In this document: one piece after another, positions 7,856-14,857 of the stretch | How positions within the stretch are numbered: position 1 is the stretch's first letter | Layout: every line of letters begins with the position of its first letter | Assembly: GCA_964351905.1 (NCBI GenBank) | Contig: CAYGPG010000038.1 | Span: 1 to 15,670 of the forward strand | Length of the DNA stretch: 15,670 nt | Direction of reading: 5' to 3' | Source: GCA-2708415 sp964351905 | GTDB taxonomy: Bacteria; Pseudomonadota; Alphaproteobacteria; Micavibrionales; Micavibrionaceae | Program-made: the position numbers and the translations under genes | Notes under the pieces: generated by a model | What the model was told of the DNA's origin: nothing | The model's input: only the letters and a program-made list of their open reading frames with translations | The model's database searches: none

Positions 7856-8404
7856 ATGAATAATATTCCTAATATACTGACTTTTTGCAGAATAGCTTTA
7901 CTGCCTGTTTTAATTGGTTTGTTTTTTATAACTGAAGCATGGGCAGCATGGACAGCACTTGGTATTTATACTTTGGCCTGTATCACCGATTTTCTAGATG
8001 GCTACATTGCCCGTAAGATGAATATTGTCAGCCCCATGGGAACATTTCTTGACCCCATTGCGGATAAAATCTTCATCGCCTCACTTTTGATTTTGATGGC
8101 GGGTTTTGACCGCCTTGACGGCGTATGGATGATTGCTGCAATTATTATTTTATCACGTGAATTACTTGTTTCTGGTTTACGTGAATTTTTAGGGCCGATG
8201 AATATTCAATTACCTGTTTCAAAGTTGGCCAAATGGAAGACTACCTTACAAATGATTGCTCTTGGCTTTCTCGTGGTGGGTGATTATGGCGATTTTCTTG
8301 TGCCGCATACGCTTCTCATTGGTCAAATTGGCTTAACCGTCTCCGCGCTCCTAACCGTCATCACTGGATGGGATTACCTGAAAGCGGGATTAAAGCACAT
8401 ATAA
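7856..8404 (+). CDS. pgsA: CDP-diacylglycerol-glycerol-3-phosphate phosphatidyltransferase
   Basis: PgsA is an inner-membrane enzyme that transfers the phosphatidyl group from CDP-diacylglycerol to glycerol-3-phosphate, the committed step to phosphatidylglycerol and cardiolipin. The CDP-alcohol phosphotransferase signature is complete: D45, D48-G49, A52-R53, G62, D66 and D70. The N-terminal NIPNILTFCRIALLP is typical of PgsA, and 182 aa with several hydrophobic segments matches the family. The start follows a weak ribosome site but aligns with the conserved N-terminus. pyrD begins 36 bp downstream on the same strand. A related CDP-alcohol enzyme cannot be wholly excluded, but PgsA is by far the best fit. 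Confidence 0.93.
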   Translation: MNNIPNILTFCRIALLPVLIGLFFITEAWAAWTALGIYTLACITDFLDGYIARKMNIVSPMGTFLDPIADKIFIASLLILMAGFDRLDGVWMIAAIIILSRELLVSGLREFLGPMNIQLPVSKLAKWKTTLQMIALGFLVVGDYGDFLVPHTLLIGQIGLTVSALLTVITGWDYLKAGLKHI

Positions 8405-8440
8405 ACTTGATTTTACCGCCCTCTTACGTTTCATTAAAGC

Positions 8441-9547
8441 ATGGCTATAAAACTCAACATTCCTTTTAAATACACAAAACCTATCTTTCATGCAATGTAT
8501 CCAGAAACAGCGCACAAGGTAGGTTTAACCGCGATGAAGTGCGGCTTACATCCTCAATACGATGCCTTAGAAGATGACCGTTTAAAAACGACTTTATGGG
8601 ATCGACAATTTCCTAATCCTGTGGGTTTGGCGGCTGGTTTTGATAAAAATGCCGAAGTGATGAGCCCTATGTTAAAAATGGGTTTTGGCTTTGTTGAGGT
8701 AGGCACGGTAACGCCCAAACCACAAACAGGAAATCCGCGCCCGCGCGTTTTTCGTGATCTTGAAAACGAAGCGGTTATTAACCGCATGGGTTTTCCCAAT
8801 AAAGGCCTAAAAGTATTTAAAGATAATATTGAGATTTTTTTAGAAACCAAACCACGCCCCAAAGGTATAGTTGGCGTCAACATTGGTATGAATAAGGAAC
8901 AAACCGACCCCGCGCATGATTATTGCTTATTATTGCGCGCCTTATGCAGTTATGGCGATTATTTTACAATTAATATCTCCTCTCCCAACACGCCAGGTTT
9001 AAGAAATTTACAAGATCGTGAAAATTTATTACCGCTTTTAACGCGTATTAAAGAAGAACGGGAAAAATCTTGTAATAAAAATTTTCTTCCCCCGCTTCTA
9101 GTTAAATTAGCCCCTGACTTAAATGAAAAGCAACAAGAAGAGATTGCGCAAACAATTATCGAAGCACAAATTGATGGATTAATTTTAACCAATACCACAT
9201 TGGAACGACCCGATTTTTTACCAGAAAAATTTCGTAGCGAAATGGGCGGCTTAAGTGGTCAGCCTTTGACAAAGAAATCTACGGACATCATCAGGAATTT
9301 TTATGCGCTCACAAAAGGTAAAATCCCCATCATTGGCGCAGGCGGTATTTCCAGCGGACAAGATGCATACGATAAAATCAAAGCGGGTGCATCATTGGTT
9401 CAGCTATACTCCGCTCTGGTTTACCACGGCCCTGAAATTGCCAATCAAATCAATACTGATTTACTCAAATATTTAGAATCTGACGGATTATCCTCTATCA
9501 AAGATGCTGTTGGACTTGATCATAAGGAACAAAAGAAATGCGCTTAG
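8441..9547 (+). CDS. pyrD: Dihydroorotate dehydrogenase, quinone-linked (class 2)
   Basis: PyrD oxidises dihydroorotate to orotate in pyrimidine synthesis and passes electrons to membrane quinones. The N-terminal extension (about 1-45), including ALEDDRL, is the class 2 quinone/membrane-binding part. FMN-site blocks VGLAAGFDKNAEV (61-73) and VGTVTPKPQTGNPRPRVFR (87-105) are intact, as is NRMGFPN (114-120). The NISSPNTPGLR motif (178-188) carries the class 2 catalytic serine, Ser181 by comparison with Ser175 of E. coli. LVKLAPDL, ILTNTT and IIGAGGISSG complete the barrel. The last 10 bp overlap the start of yejA, so the two are probably translationally linked. Confidence 0.97.
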   Translation: MAIKLNIPFKYTKPIFHAMYPETAHKVGLTAMKCGLHPQYDALEDDRLKTTLWDRQFPNPVGLAAGFDKNAEVMSPMLKMGFGFVEVGTVTPKPQTGNPRPRVFRDLENEAVINRMGFPNKGLKVFKDNIEIFLETKPRPKGIVGVNIGMNKEQTDPAHDYCLLLRALCSYGDYFTINISSPNTPGLRNLQDRENLLPLLTRIKEEREKSCNKNFLPPLLVKLAPDLNEKQQEEIAQTIIEAQIDGLILTNTTLERPDFLPEKFRSEMGGLSGQPLTKKSTDIIRNFYALTKGKIPIIGAGGISSGQDAYDKIKAGASLVQLYSALVYHGPEIANQINTDLLKYLESDGLSSIKDAVGLDHKEQKKCA

Positions 9548-11346
9548 TTTTAATTATAATCTTCTTGATTGGAATGTCGCCCGCTGCTTACGCTGAACCA
9601 ATATATAGTCAATCTATTGCCATGCATGGTACGCCTAAATACAACACTGGGTTTTCTCACTTTAGCTATACAAATCCTGACGCCCCCAAAGGCGGCACCT
9701 TGAGAAATGCAGCTATTGGTACTTTTGATTCTCTCAATCCGTTTATCATTAAAGGCTCTGCTGCCGCGGGCATGGCCTTCCTCGGTCAAAGCATGATCTA
9801 TGATTCTTTGATGGAACAAAGCTATGATGAGCCTTTTACAATGTATGGATTGTTGGCTGAACACATCATGTATGATGAAAATAATGACTGGGTCGCGTTT
9901 GATATAAACCCGAAAGCAAAATGGGCGGATGGCAAACCCGTTACACCAGAAGATGTTATCTGGACTTTTAATACCTTGATGGAAAAAGGATCACCTTTCT
10001 TCAAAGCCTATTATGGAGATGTAGATAGGGTTGTTAAATCTGATGAACGACGCGTTGAGTTTTTCTTTAAAAATTCTGATAACGCAGAATTAAAATTAAT
10101 AATATCACAACTAGCTATTCTTCCGAAACATTATTGGGAAGCAGAAGGACGTGATTTTTCAAAAACATCTTTGGACGCCCCACTTGGCAGTGGGCCTTAC
10201 GAAGTCGAAAAAGTTGATGCAGGACGTTCTATTACTTATAAACGTCGCGATGATTACTGGGGTAAAAATTTAGGTGTCAATAAAGGTAAATTTAATTTTG
10301 ACCATGTTCGATATGATTATTATAAAGATGATAATGTTGCGCTCGAGGCGTTATTTAGCAATGAGTATGATTACCGCATTGAAAACACCGCCAAGCTTTG
10401 GAACACTGCTTACGACGCGCCGCCAGTTAAGGACGGACGCATTACAAAGGCTGAAATTCCGCACGAACGCCCGCAAGGTATGCAAGGATTTATCTACAAT
10501 CTACGTAAACCTATTTTTAAAGATAAAGCGGTGCGTGAAGCACTTGCTTATGCTTTTGACTTTGAATGGTCAAACAAACAATTTGCTTATAGTGGGTATA
10601 AACGTACGAACAGTTTTTTTGAAAATTCTGAATTGGCGGCTCTTGATGGTGCGCCCACAGGTCGCGTTTTAGAAATTTTGGAAGGCTATAAAGACGGCCT
10701 TCCTGCTGATGTTTTTACAGGTCGTTACCAACCACCGAAAACGGATGGATCAGGAAACCCGCGCCGCAATCTACGTCAAGCCATGCAAATTTTGGAAGAA
10801 GCAGGATATAAGCTCGGCGAAGATGGTATTCGCGTGCACGATGAAACAGGCCAGCGTTTAACATTTGAAATTGTGGACGCCAACCCTGCGCTTGAACGTT
10901 GGACACTTCCCTTCATTGCAAATTTAAAAAAGATCGGTGTTGAGGCAAATTTTCGTGTTATTGATCCTGCCCAATATCAAAACCGCATGAATGATTTTGA
11001 CTATGACATGACAATTACATCCATAGGTCAGTCAAGCTCACCCGGGAATGAGCAGCGTGATTTTTGGGCTTCAAACAAAGCTGATATTGCAGGCTCACGA
11101 AACTACATCGGCATTAAAGATCCTGTGATTGATGATTTGATTGAGAAAATTATTAAAGCCCCCTCGCGCGAGGAACTTGTTGCCCTCACCCGTGCGCTTG
11201 ACCGCATTTTATTGGCGGGTCACTACGTCATCCCCCAATGGCACATTGATCATTGGCGCATTGCCTATTGGAACAAGTTGGAACGCCCAGCGACACTCTC
11301 GGGCCTAACGCCTTCTATCACCGATACATGGTGGGTGAAACAATAA
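9538..11346 (+). CDS. yejA: YejA-type periplasmic peptide-binding protein
   Basis: This is the substrate-binding part of a YejABEF-type ABC importer, which in E. coli takes up microcin C and oligopeptides. A signal peptide is clear: Met-Arg, then a hydrophobic core to about residue 13 and AYA at 17-19 before Glu20. The mature protein has the family 5 solute-binding pattern, and GTFDSLNPFIIKG (61-73) is diagnostic of the YejA branch. At 602 aa it is full length. An AAGGA at 9524-9528 supports the start, which overlaps pyrD. The partner permeases yejB and yejE lie 2.3 kb further on, after three other genes and several repeats, an unusual gap for this operon. Confidence 0.93.
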   Translation: MRLVLIIIFLIGMSPAAYAEPIYSQSIAMHGTPKYNTGFSHFSYTNPDAPKGGTLRNAAIGTFDSLNPFIIKGSAAAGMAFLGQSMIYDSLMEQSYDEPFTMYGLLAEHIMYDENNDWVAFDINPKAKWADGKPVTPEDVIWTFNTLMEKGSPFFKAYYGDVDRVVKSDERRVEFFFKNSDNAELKLIISQLAILPKHYWEAEGRDFSKTSLDAPLGSGPYEVEKVDAGRSITYKRRDDYWGKNLGVNKGKFNFDHVRYDYYKDDNVALEALFSNEYDYRIENTAKLWNTAYDAPPVKDGRITKAEIPHERPQGMQGFIYNLRKPIFKDKAVREALAYAFDFEWSNKQFAYSGYKRTNSFFENSELAALDGAPTGRVLEILEGYKDGLPADVFTGRYQPPKTDGSGNPRRNLRQAMQILEEAGYKLGEDGIRVHDETGQRLTFEIVDANPALERWTLPFIANLKKIGVEANFRVIDPAQYQNRMNDFDYDMTITSIGQSSSPGNEQRDFWASNKADIAGSRNYIGIKDPVIDDLIEKIIKAPSREELVALTRALDRILLAGHYVIPQWHIDHWRIAYWNKLERPATLSGLTPSITDTWWVKQ

Positions 11347-12177
11347 ATGAAGACGGCTATTATTATTCCTGCCCGTTATGGCTCTACCCGTTTTCCGGGG
11401 AAACCGCTCGTTGAGATTGCAGGACAAACGATGCTATCGCGCGTTGTAAATATTGCAAAAAAAGTCGCTAAGCAAATTCCTGATATTACCCTTGCCGTTG
11501 CAACAGAAGATGAGCGCATTTTAAAACATGCCGAGGAACTGGGCGTTCATGCCGTGATGACATCGGATAGTTGTAAAACAGGGTCTGATCGCGTTTTAGA
11601 GGCGGCAAAAAAGATCGGCACATTTGATTTTATTTTGGGATTGCAAGGCGATGCACCCTTCACTCCTCCCGAAGCCCTCATTAAAATGATTGAGGCGTTT
11701 AAAGAAAATAAAAATATTGAGGTCGTCACCCCTGTCATAAATTTAAGATGGGAAGAACTTGATAATCTGCGCGAACAAAAAAAGACAACACCGTTTAGCG
11801 GCACGACCGCCATCATCAATCATGACGGGCACGCCCTTTGGTTTTCAAAAAATATTCTGCCCGCCATTCGTAAAGAAGAAACTTATCGCGCCCATGAATC
11901 AACAAGCGAATTTTCCCCTGTTCATCAACACTTAGGACTCTATGGCTATCGTTCAGATATCTTAGAAAAATTTGTGACCCTACCCGAAGGACATTACGAG
12001 AAATTAGAAGGCCTAGAACAACTCCGACTTTTAGAAAATGGCATCTCCATCCAAACCGTAAAACTAAGCGTGCCCTTGGGCTTAGCCCAAGCCGGCATTG
12101 ATTCCCCCGAAGACGTGGAACGTGCGGAGAAAATACTAGAAGAATTAAACCACGAAGACACTAAGACACCAAGATAA
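11347..12177 (+). CDS. kdsB: KdsB-like CMP-ulosonate synthetase
   Basis: KdsB activates Kdo with CTP to CMP-Kdo for LPS core synthesis in the cytoplasm. Nucleotidyltransferase features are clear: IIPARYGSTRFPGKPL (6-21), LQGD (99-102), ALWFSKNILPAIR (163-175), HLGLYGYRSDILEKF (195-209), LEGLEQLRLLENG (220-232) and IDSPEDVERAEKIL (251-264). It differs from typical KdsB in two conserved places: TSDSCKTGSDR (72-82) stands where E. coli has a DHQSGTER segment, and QGDAP replaces QGDEP at 100-104. At 276 aa it is longer than the E. coli enzyme (248 aa), and its last nine residues (NHEDTKTPR) are encoded by the inverted repeat at 12149-12173. It starts directly after the yejA stop. It could act on another ulosonic acid. 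Confidence 0.8.
   Translation: MKTAIIIPARYGSTRFPGKPLVEIAGQTMLSRVVNIAKKVAKQIPDITLAVATEDERILKHAEELGVHAVMTSDSCKTGSDRVLEAAKKIGTFDFILGLQGDAPFTPPEALIKMIEAFKENKNIEVVTPVINLRWEELDNLREQKKTTPFSGTTAIINHDGHALWFSKNILPAIRKEETYRAHESTSEFSPVHQHLGLYGYRSDILEKFVTLPEGHYEKLEGLEQLRLLENGISIQTVKLSVPLGLAQAGIDSPEDVERAEKILEELNHEDTKTPR
12149..12173 (+). repeat. Left inverted repeat bracketing the 12177 ORF
   Basis: This 25-bp sequence, beginning ACCACGAAGACAC and ending AGACACCAAG, matches the reverse complement of 12761-12785 at 23 of 25 positions. It lies inside the 3' end of kdsB and encodes the HEDTKTPR tail; the kdsB stop and the ATG of the next ORF follow within four bases. From memory, short repeats coding for similar HEDTKT tails occur in many unrelated bacterial genomes; a database search would be needed to confirm family membership. 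Confidence 0.85.
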
Positions 12178-12791
12178 TGAGCGTTGATGATTCCGCAGAT
12201 TTCAGTAAACAACGCCGTAACTTAATTATTATAAGTAGTGTTTTAATATTGCATGATTTCTTAGGAATTAATTACGCAGACTTTAAAATTTTTGGAATGC
12301 AAATTACAAAAGGCGAAAATATCGCTTGGGTTCTTTGGATTATGTGGCTCTATTTTTTCGTTCGTTATTTCAATTTATTTTTTGAAGTATCAATTGAAAA
12401 ACATAATAAAAATTACAGTAAATTCAAAATTCCTATATATACGAAATATATTGGTTACCTTGAAAAGCACGTTAATAAATACCTCTCTGATGGTGAAGAT
12501 CATCCACCAGATATGACCCATATAAAAATTAGCAATGATTCACACGACACATTTAATCCTTACTTTGATGAATTTGATTATAATGACAGCCGCACAGAAA
12601 CATATCTAAGTGCAGAGGATGTTGGACTAAAAAAGTGTTGTCTTTATAGGTATTTTATTAAAGCTCTATTTTACTATATCTTCAAAACTCATTACTTCTT
12701 CGAATATTACTTCCCAATTCTATTTGGATTATTACCCGTATTATTCTTACTTACAAAAACCTTGGTGTCTTTGTGTCTTGGTGGTAAATAA
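12177..12791 (+). CDS. Small membrane protein of unknown function in repeat-bounded cassette
   Basis: I do not recognise this 204-aa protein. Hydrophobic segments lie at about 15-31, 48-70 and 170-196, with a polar middle (about 74-150) rich in Asp, Asn, His and Lys; two N-terminal spans and one or two C-terminal spans are likely. Aromatic residues are abundant (WVLWIMWLYFFVRYF). It is markedly more AT-rich than the genes on both sides. The ATG overlaps the last base of the kdsB stop (TAATG). The last residues (about TLVSLCLGG) are encoded by the right inverted repeat, so the natural end of the protein may have been replaced or arose with the repeat. No catalytic motif is visible. Confidence 0.7.
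   Translation: MSVDDSADFSKQRRNLIIISSVLILHDFLGINYADFKIFGMQITKGENIAWVLWIMWLYFFVRYFNLFFEVSIEKHNKNYSKFKIPIYTKYIGYLEKHVNKYLSDGEDHPPDMTHIKISNDSHDTFNPYFDEFDYNDSRTETYLSAEDVGLKKCCLYRYFIKALFYYIFKTHYFFEYYFPILFGLLPVLFLLTKTLVSLCLGGK
12761..12785 (-). repeat. Right inverted repeat bracketing the 12177 ORF
   Basis: Starting CTTGGTGTCTTTGTG and ending in TTGGTGGT, this is the inverted partner of 12149-12173 (23 of 25 identities). It forms the last codons of the upstream ORF and leaves GGTGG 11 bp before the phosphatase ATG at 12796, where it might help ribosome binding. The ORF of the phosphatase is also open upstream through this repeat, which makes a longer false start at 12724 possible. Confidence 0.85.
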
Positions 12792-12795
12792 AATC

Positions 12796-13473
12796 ATGAC
12801 CAAACTCATTATCGCCCGTCACGGAAATACATTTACATCAGATCAAACGCCCACGCGTGTTGGGGCGCGGACGGATTTGCCGTTGGTTGAAAGCGGGCGG
12901 GAGCAAGCCGTGAGGTTGGGGCAGTATCTCAAACAACATGATCTTGTTCCTGAAATCACCTATTCATCGCAACTCAAACGTACCAAAGAAACGGCGGAGA
13001 TTGCGATTAAACAAACAAGCTTTCCTCAACCTGTCTTTGCGCTCGATATTTTCAATGAAATTGATTATGGCGTCGATGAAAACCAAACCGAAGATAAAGT
13101 GATTGAGCGTATTGGCGCACAAGCCATTCAGGATTGGGATGAAAAAGCCATCGTGCCCGAAGGATGGGATTTTGAGCCACAAACCTGCATCGACAATTGG
13201 AAAGGGTTTGCAAAGCAAATCCTTCTCGATTGTCATCCTGAGCAAGGCGAAGGATCTCAATTAATATCAGGGGATTCTTCGGCGTCGCCTCAGAATGACA
13301 ATATTGTTCTGGTCGTGACCTCCAACGGTATTGCCCGCTTTGCTCCTCACCTCACCAATAATTTTGACGATTTCGCTGCGAATAATAAAATCAAACTCTC
13401 CACAGGCGCGCTCGGCATTTTAGAATATGTTGAGGGTCAATGGATCATCAAGGATTGGAATATCAAACCTTAA
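12796..13473 (+). CDS. Histidine phosphatase / phosphoglycerate mutase-like protein
   Basis: A cytoplasmic protein of the histidine phosphatase superfamily, 225 aa, substrate unknown. The N-terminal ARHGNT (7-12) supplies the catalytic R8-H9, with a second Arg in SSQLKRTKETA (57-67, R62) and an acidic residue in FNEIDYG (E88). The second catalytic histidine, normally in a THGG-like motif, appears replaced: the matching stretch reads VVTSNGIARF (173-182) with Asn177. Residues about 146-168 (CHPEQGEGSQ...SPQND) are encoded by a palindromic repeat inserted in frame. I chose the ATG at 12796 because the conserved beta strand and RHG follow immediately; the longer frame from 12724 reads through the upstream gene and the repeat. 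It may still be active, or act with altered chemistry. Confidence 0.8.
   Translation: MTKLIIARHGNTFTSDQTPTRVGARTDLPLVESGREQAVRLGQYLKQHDLVPEITYSSQLKRTKETAEIAIKQTSFPQPVFALDIFNEIDYGVDENQTEDKVIERIGAQAIQDWDEKAIVPEGWDFEPQTCIDNWKGFAKQILLDCHPEQGEGSQLISGDSSASPQNDNIVLVVTSNGIARFAPHLTNNFDDFAANNKIKLSTGALGILEYVEGQWIIKDWNIKP
13229..13302. repeat. Palindromic element inserted in frame in a coding gene
   Basis: The left arm (13229-13258, starting ATTGTCATCCTGAGC) and right arm (13270-13302, ending AGAATGACAAT) are imperfect reverse complements around a short AT-rich centre. Both arms keep the GTCAT-YCTGAG and CGAAGRATC cores. The element is translated without a stop as about 24 residues in the phosphatase, just before the strand carrying the second active-site motif. 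This recalls the Rickettsia palindromic elements that enter reading frames. From memory, similar GTCATCCTGAGC repeats occur widely between genes in bacteria. Confidence 0.8.
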
Positions 13474-13594
13474 CCCCTCACCCAACTTCAATTAAATGCT
13501 AAAGCATTAAATTTACGTATCCCTCTCCCTTAGGGAGAGGGTTGTCGCAGACTTATTGAACAAAGTGAGATTAGTCGTAGCTGAGTGAGGGGGT
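13474..13594 (+). repeat. Palindromic intergenic repeat, copy B
   Basis: Directly after the phosphatase stop, CCCCTCACCCAAC (13474-13486) pairs with CTGAGTGAGGGG (13581-13592). Inside this lie a small hairpin (AATGCT, AA, AGCATT, about 13495-13508) and a strong one (CCCTCTCCC, TTA, GGGAGAGGG, 13521-13541). The nested order matches copy A at 7-101 in opposite orientation, but this copy has a complete distal arm. The strong stem could stabilise the upstream mRNA 3' end; there is no T-run for intrinsic termination. Confidence 0.8.
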
Positions 13595-13607
13595 AGAATA
13601 TTTCTAA

Positions 13608-13639
13608 ATTGCCGCGTCACTTCGTTTCTCGCAATGACG
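13608..13639. repeat. Short palindromic repeat ending in GCAATGACG
   Basis: ATTGCCGCGTCACTTCG at 13608-13624 is followed by TTTCTCGCAATGACG; ATTGC and GCAAT can pair as an outer stem. The sequence resembles the short CATTGCGAG/GACGCGGCAAT repeats that I recall scattered between genes of many bacteria, including alphaproteobacteria. A second copy is not present in the window, so membership rests on memory and needs a genome search. Confidence 0.5.
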
Positions 13640-13656
13640 TAGTGATAACAAAAAAT

Positions 13657-13682
13657 CTTTGCGTGACTTTGCGTTCTTTGCG
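13657..13682 (+). repeat. Triple CTTTGCG direct repeat before yejB
   Basis: CTTTGCG occurs at 13657-13663, 13667-13673 and 13676-13682, with 10- and 9-bp steps, ending 14 bp before the yejB ATG. It may be another interspersed repeat or a helically phased binding site. No Shine-Dalgarno is visible between it and the ATG, so it may also influence yejB translation. Confidence 0.5.
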
Positions 13683-13696
13683 TTTAAAATACTGTC

Positions 13697-14800
13697 ATGG
13701 CGAATTACCTGCTCAAACGTTTATTGCTCATGATCCCGACATTGCTTGGCGTGATGTTGCTCAGCTTTATCATCATTCAATTTGTGCCTGGCGGCCCGAT
13801 TGAGCGTATGATTGCACAGTTGCAAGGCCATGATGTCGAAGCCACCGCCCGTATTGGGGGCTCCAGCGGTGGTGCGGATATGGCGATGAACGCCACCCAA
13901 TCCACAGGGGAATCGAGCAAGTATCGCGGCTCTCAAGGGCTTGATCCTGAATTTATTGCCGAATTAGAAGAATTATACGGCTTTGATAAACCTGCCTATC
14001 AGCGATTTTCTGAAATGGTAGTTAATTATGCCACCTTTGATTTGGGGCAAAGTTATTACCGTGATGTATCCGTTATTGATTTGGTTTTGGAAAAAATGCC
14101 TGTGTCTATTTCGCTTGGACTTTGGTCGACGCTGATTATTTATTTCATCTCTGTGCCGCTCGGCATTAAAAAAGCCGTTAAGGATGGACAAAAATTTGAT
14201 ATTTGGACGTCGGCGGCGGTGTTTATTGGCTATGCCATCCCCTCTTTCATGTTCGCCATTTTGCTGATCATTGTTTTTGCAGGCGGGCGTTATTTTGACT
14301 TCTTCCCTTTACGTGGGCTGACCTCCGAAGGGTGGGATGATATGAATATGATCCAGCAGGTTTTAGATTATCTCTGGCATATGGTGCTTCCCGTGGCGGC
14401 GATGGTCATAAGTGGGTTTGCCGGCCTAACCATGCTGACCAAAAATTCGTTTTTGGATGAGATTAACAAACAATACGTAATTACGGCGCGCGCCAAAGGG
14501 TTGGAAGAGAAACAAGTGCTGTACGGTCATGTGTTTCGTAATGCCATGCTCATCGTGATTGCAGGCTTCCCCAGCGCGTTTTTGGCTATTTTCTTTACAG
14601 GCTCCTTATTAATTGAGGTCATCTTCTCCCTCGATGGGCTTGGATTGTTAGGGTATGAAAGCATTATCAACCGCGATTACCCTGTTGTCCTCGGCACGCT
14701 TTATATATTTACGCTCATGGGACTGCTCACAACCCTCATCCGTGATGTGGTTTATGTCCTCGTTGATCCCCGTATTGACTTCGAAGCCAGAACGGTTTGA
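13697..14800 (+). CDS. yejB: YejB-type ABC transporter permease
   Basis: YejB is one of two inner-membrane permeases of the Yej peptide/microcin C importer. The N-terminus MANYLLKRLLLMIPTLLGV with the first span at about 9-29 is typical of family 5 permeases. A long periplasmic insert (about 31-130) contains a Gly/Ser/Thr-rich stretch and GLDPEFIAELEELYGFDKP. Further spans lie at about 138-157, 172-196, 228-247, 283-308 and 330-355. The ATPase-docking EAA loop is seen at 257-285 (TARAKGLEEKQVLYGHVFRN). It ends with DPRIDFE, typical of YejB, and the 367-aa length is normal. The upstream 220 bp are filled with repeats, so its promoter is unclear and it may depend on readthrough. Confidence 0.93.
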   Translation: MANYLLKRLLLMIPTLLGVMLLSFIIIQFVPGGPIERMIAQLQGHDVEATARIGGSSGGADMAMNATQSTGESSKYRGSQGLDPEFIAELEELYGFDKPAYQRFSEMVVNYATFDLGQSYYRDVSVIDLVLEKMPVSISLGLWSTLIIYFISVPLGIKKAVKDGQKFDIWTSAAVFIGYAIPSFMFAILLIIVFAGGRYFDFFPLRGLTSEGWDDMNMIQQVLDYLWHMVLPVAAMVISGFAGLTMLTKNSFLDEINKQYVITARAKGLEEKQVLYGHVFRNAMLIVIAGFPSAFLAIFFTGSLLIEVIFSLDGLGLLGYESIINRDYPVVLGTLYIFTLMGLLTTLIRDVVYVLVDPRIDFEARTV

Positions 14801-14857
14801 CATATATAGCGAACAGGCGTATGGTGACGCAAATTCACTGAGACGGAAGATTCGGCA

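Larger units (their letters stand above)
12149..12785. mobile_element. Candidate 637-bp gene cassette bounded by inverted repeats
   Basis: The two 25-bp inverted repeats enclose a single AT-rich ORF almost exactly: its ATG begins 4 bp after the left repeat and its stop ends 6 bp past the right repeat. There is no transposase, so any movement would need enzymes supplied elsewhere. No clear target-site duplication is visible. Joining 12148 to 12786 would give kdsB a new end, with TGA at 12797-12799 overlapping the phosphatase ATG at 12796-12798, as in a tightly coupled operon. That supports insertion into a pre-existing junction, although the boundaries are uncertain by a few bases and mobility is inference. 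Confidence 0.5.

Noticed and set aside
12724..12795. Longer phosphatase start at 12724
   Set aside because: The added residues are encoded by the 3' end of the preceding gene and the right inverted repeat, and the conserved N-terminal strand begins at 12796.
13657..13682. CTTTGCG repeats as a CRISPR-like array
   Set aside because: The units are 7 bp with 2-3 bp between them; there are no spacers and no cas genes.
13609..13803. 64-aa frame across the start of yejB
   Set aside because: It runs through the repeats and then out of frame into yejB; there is no conserved feature.
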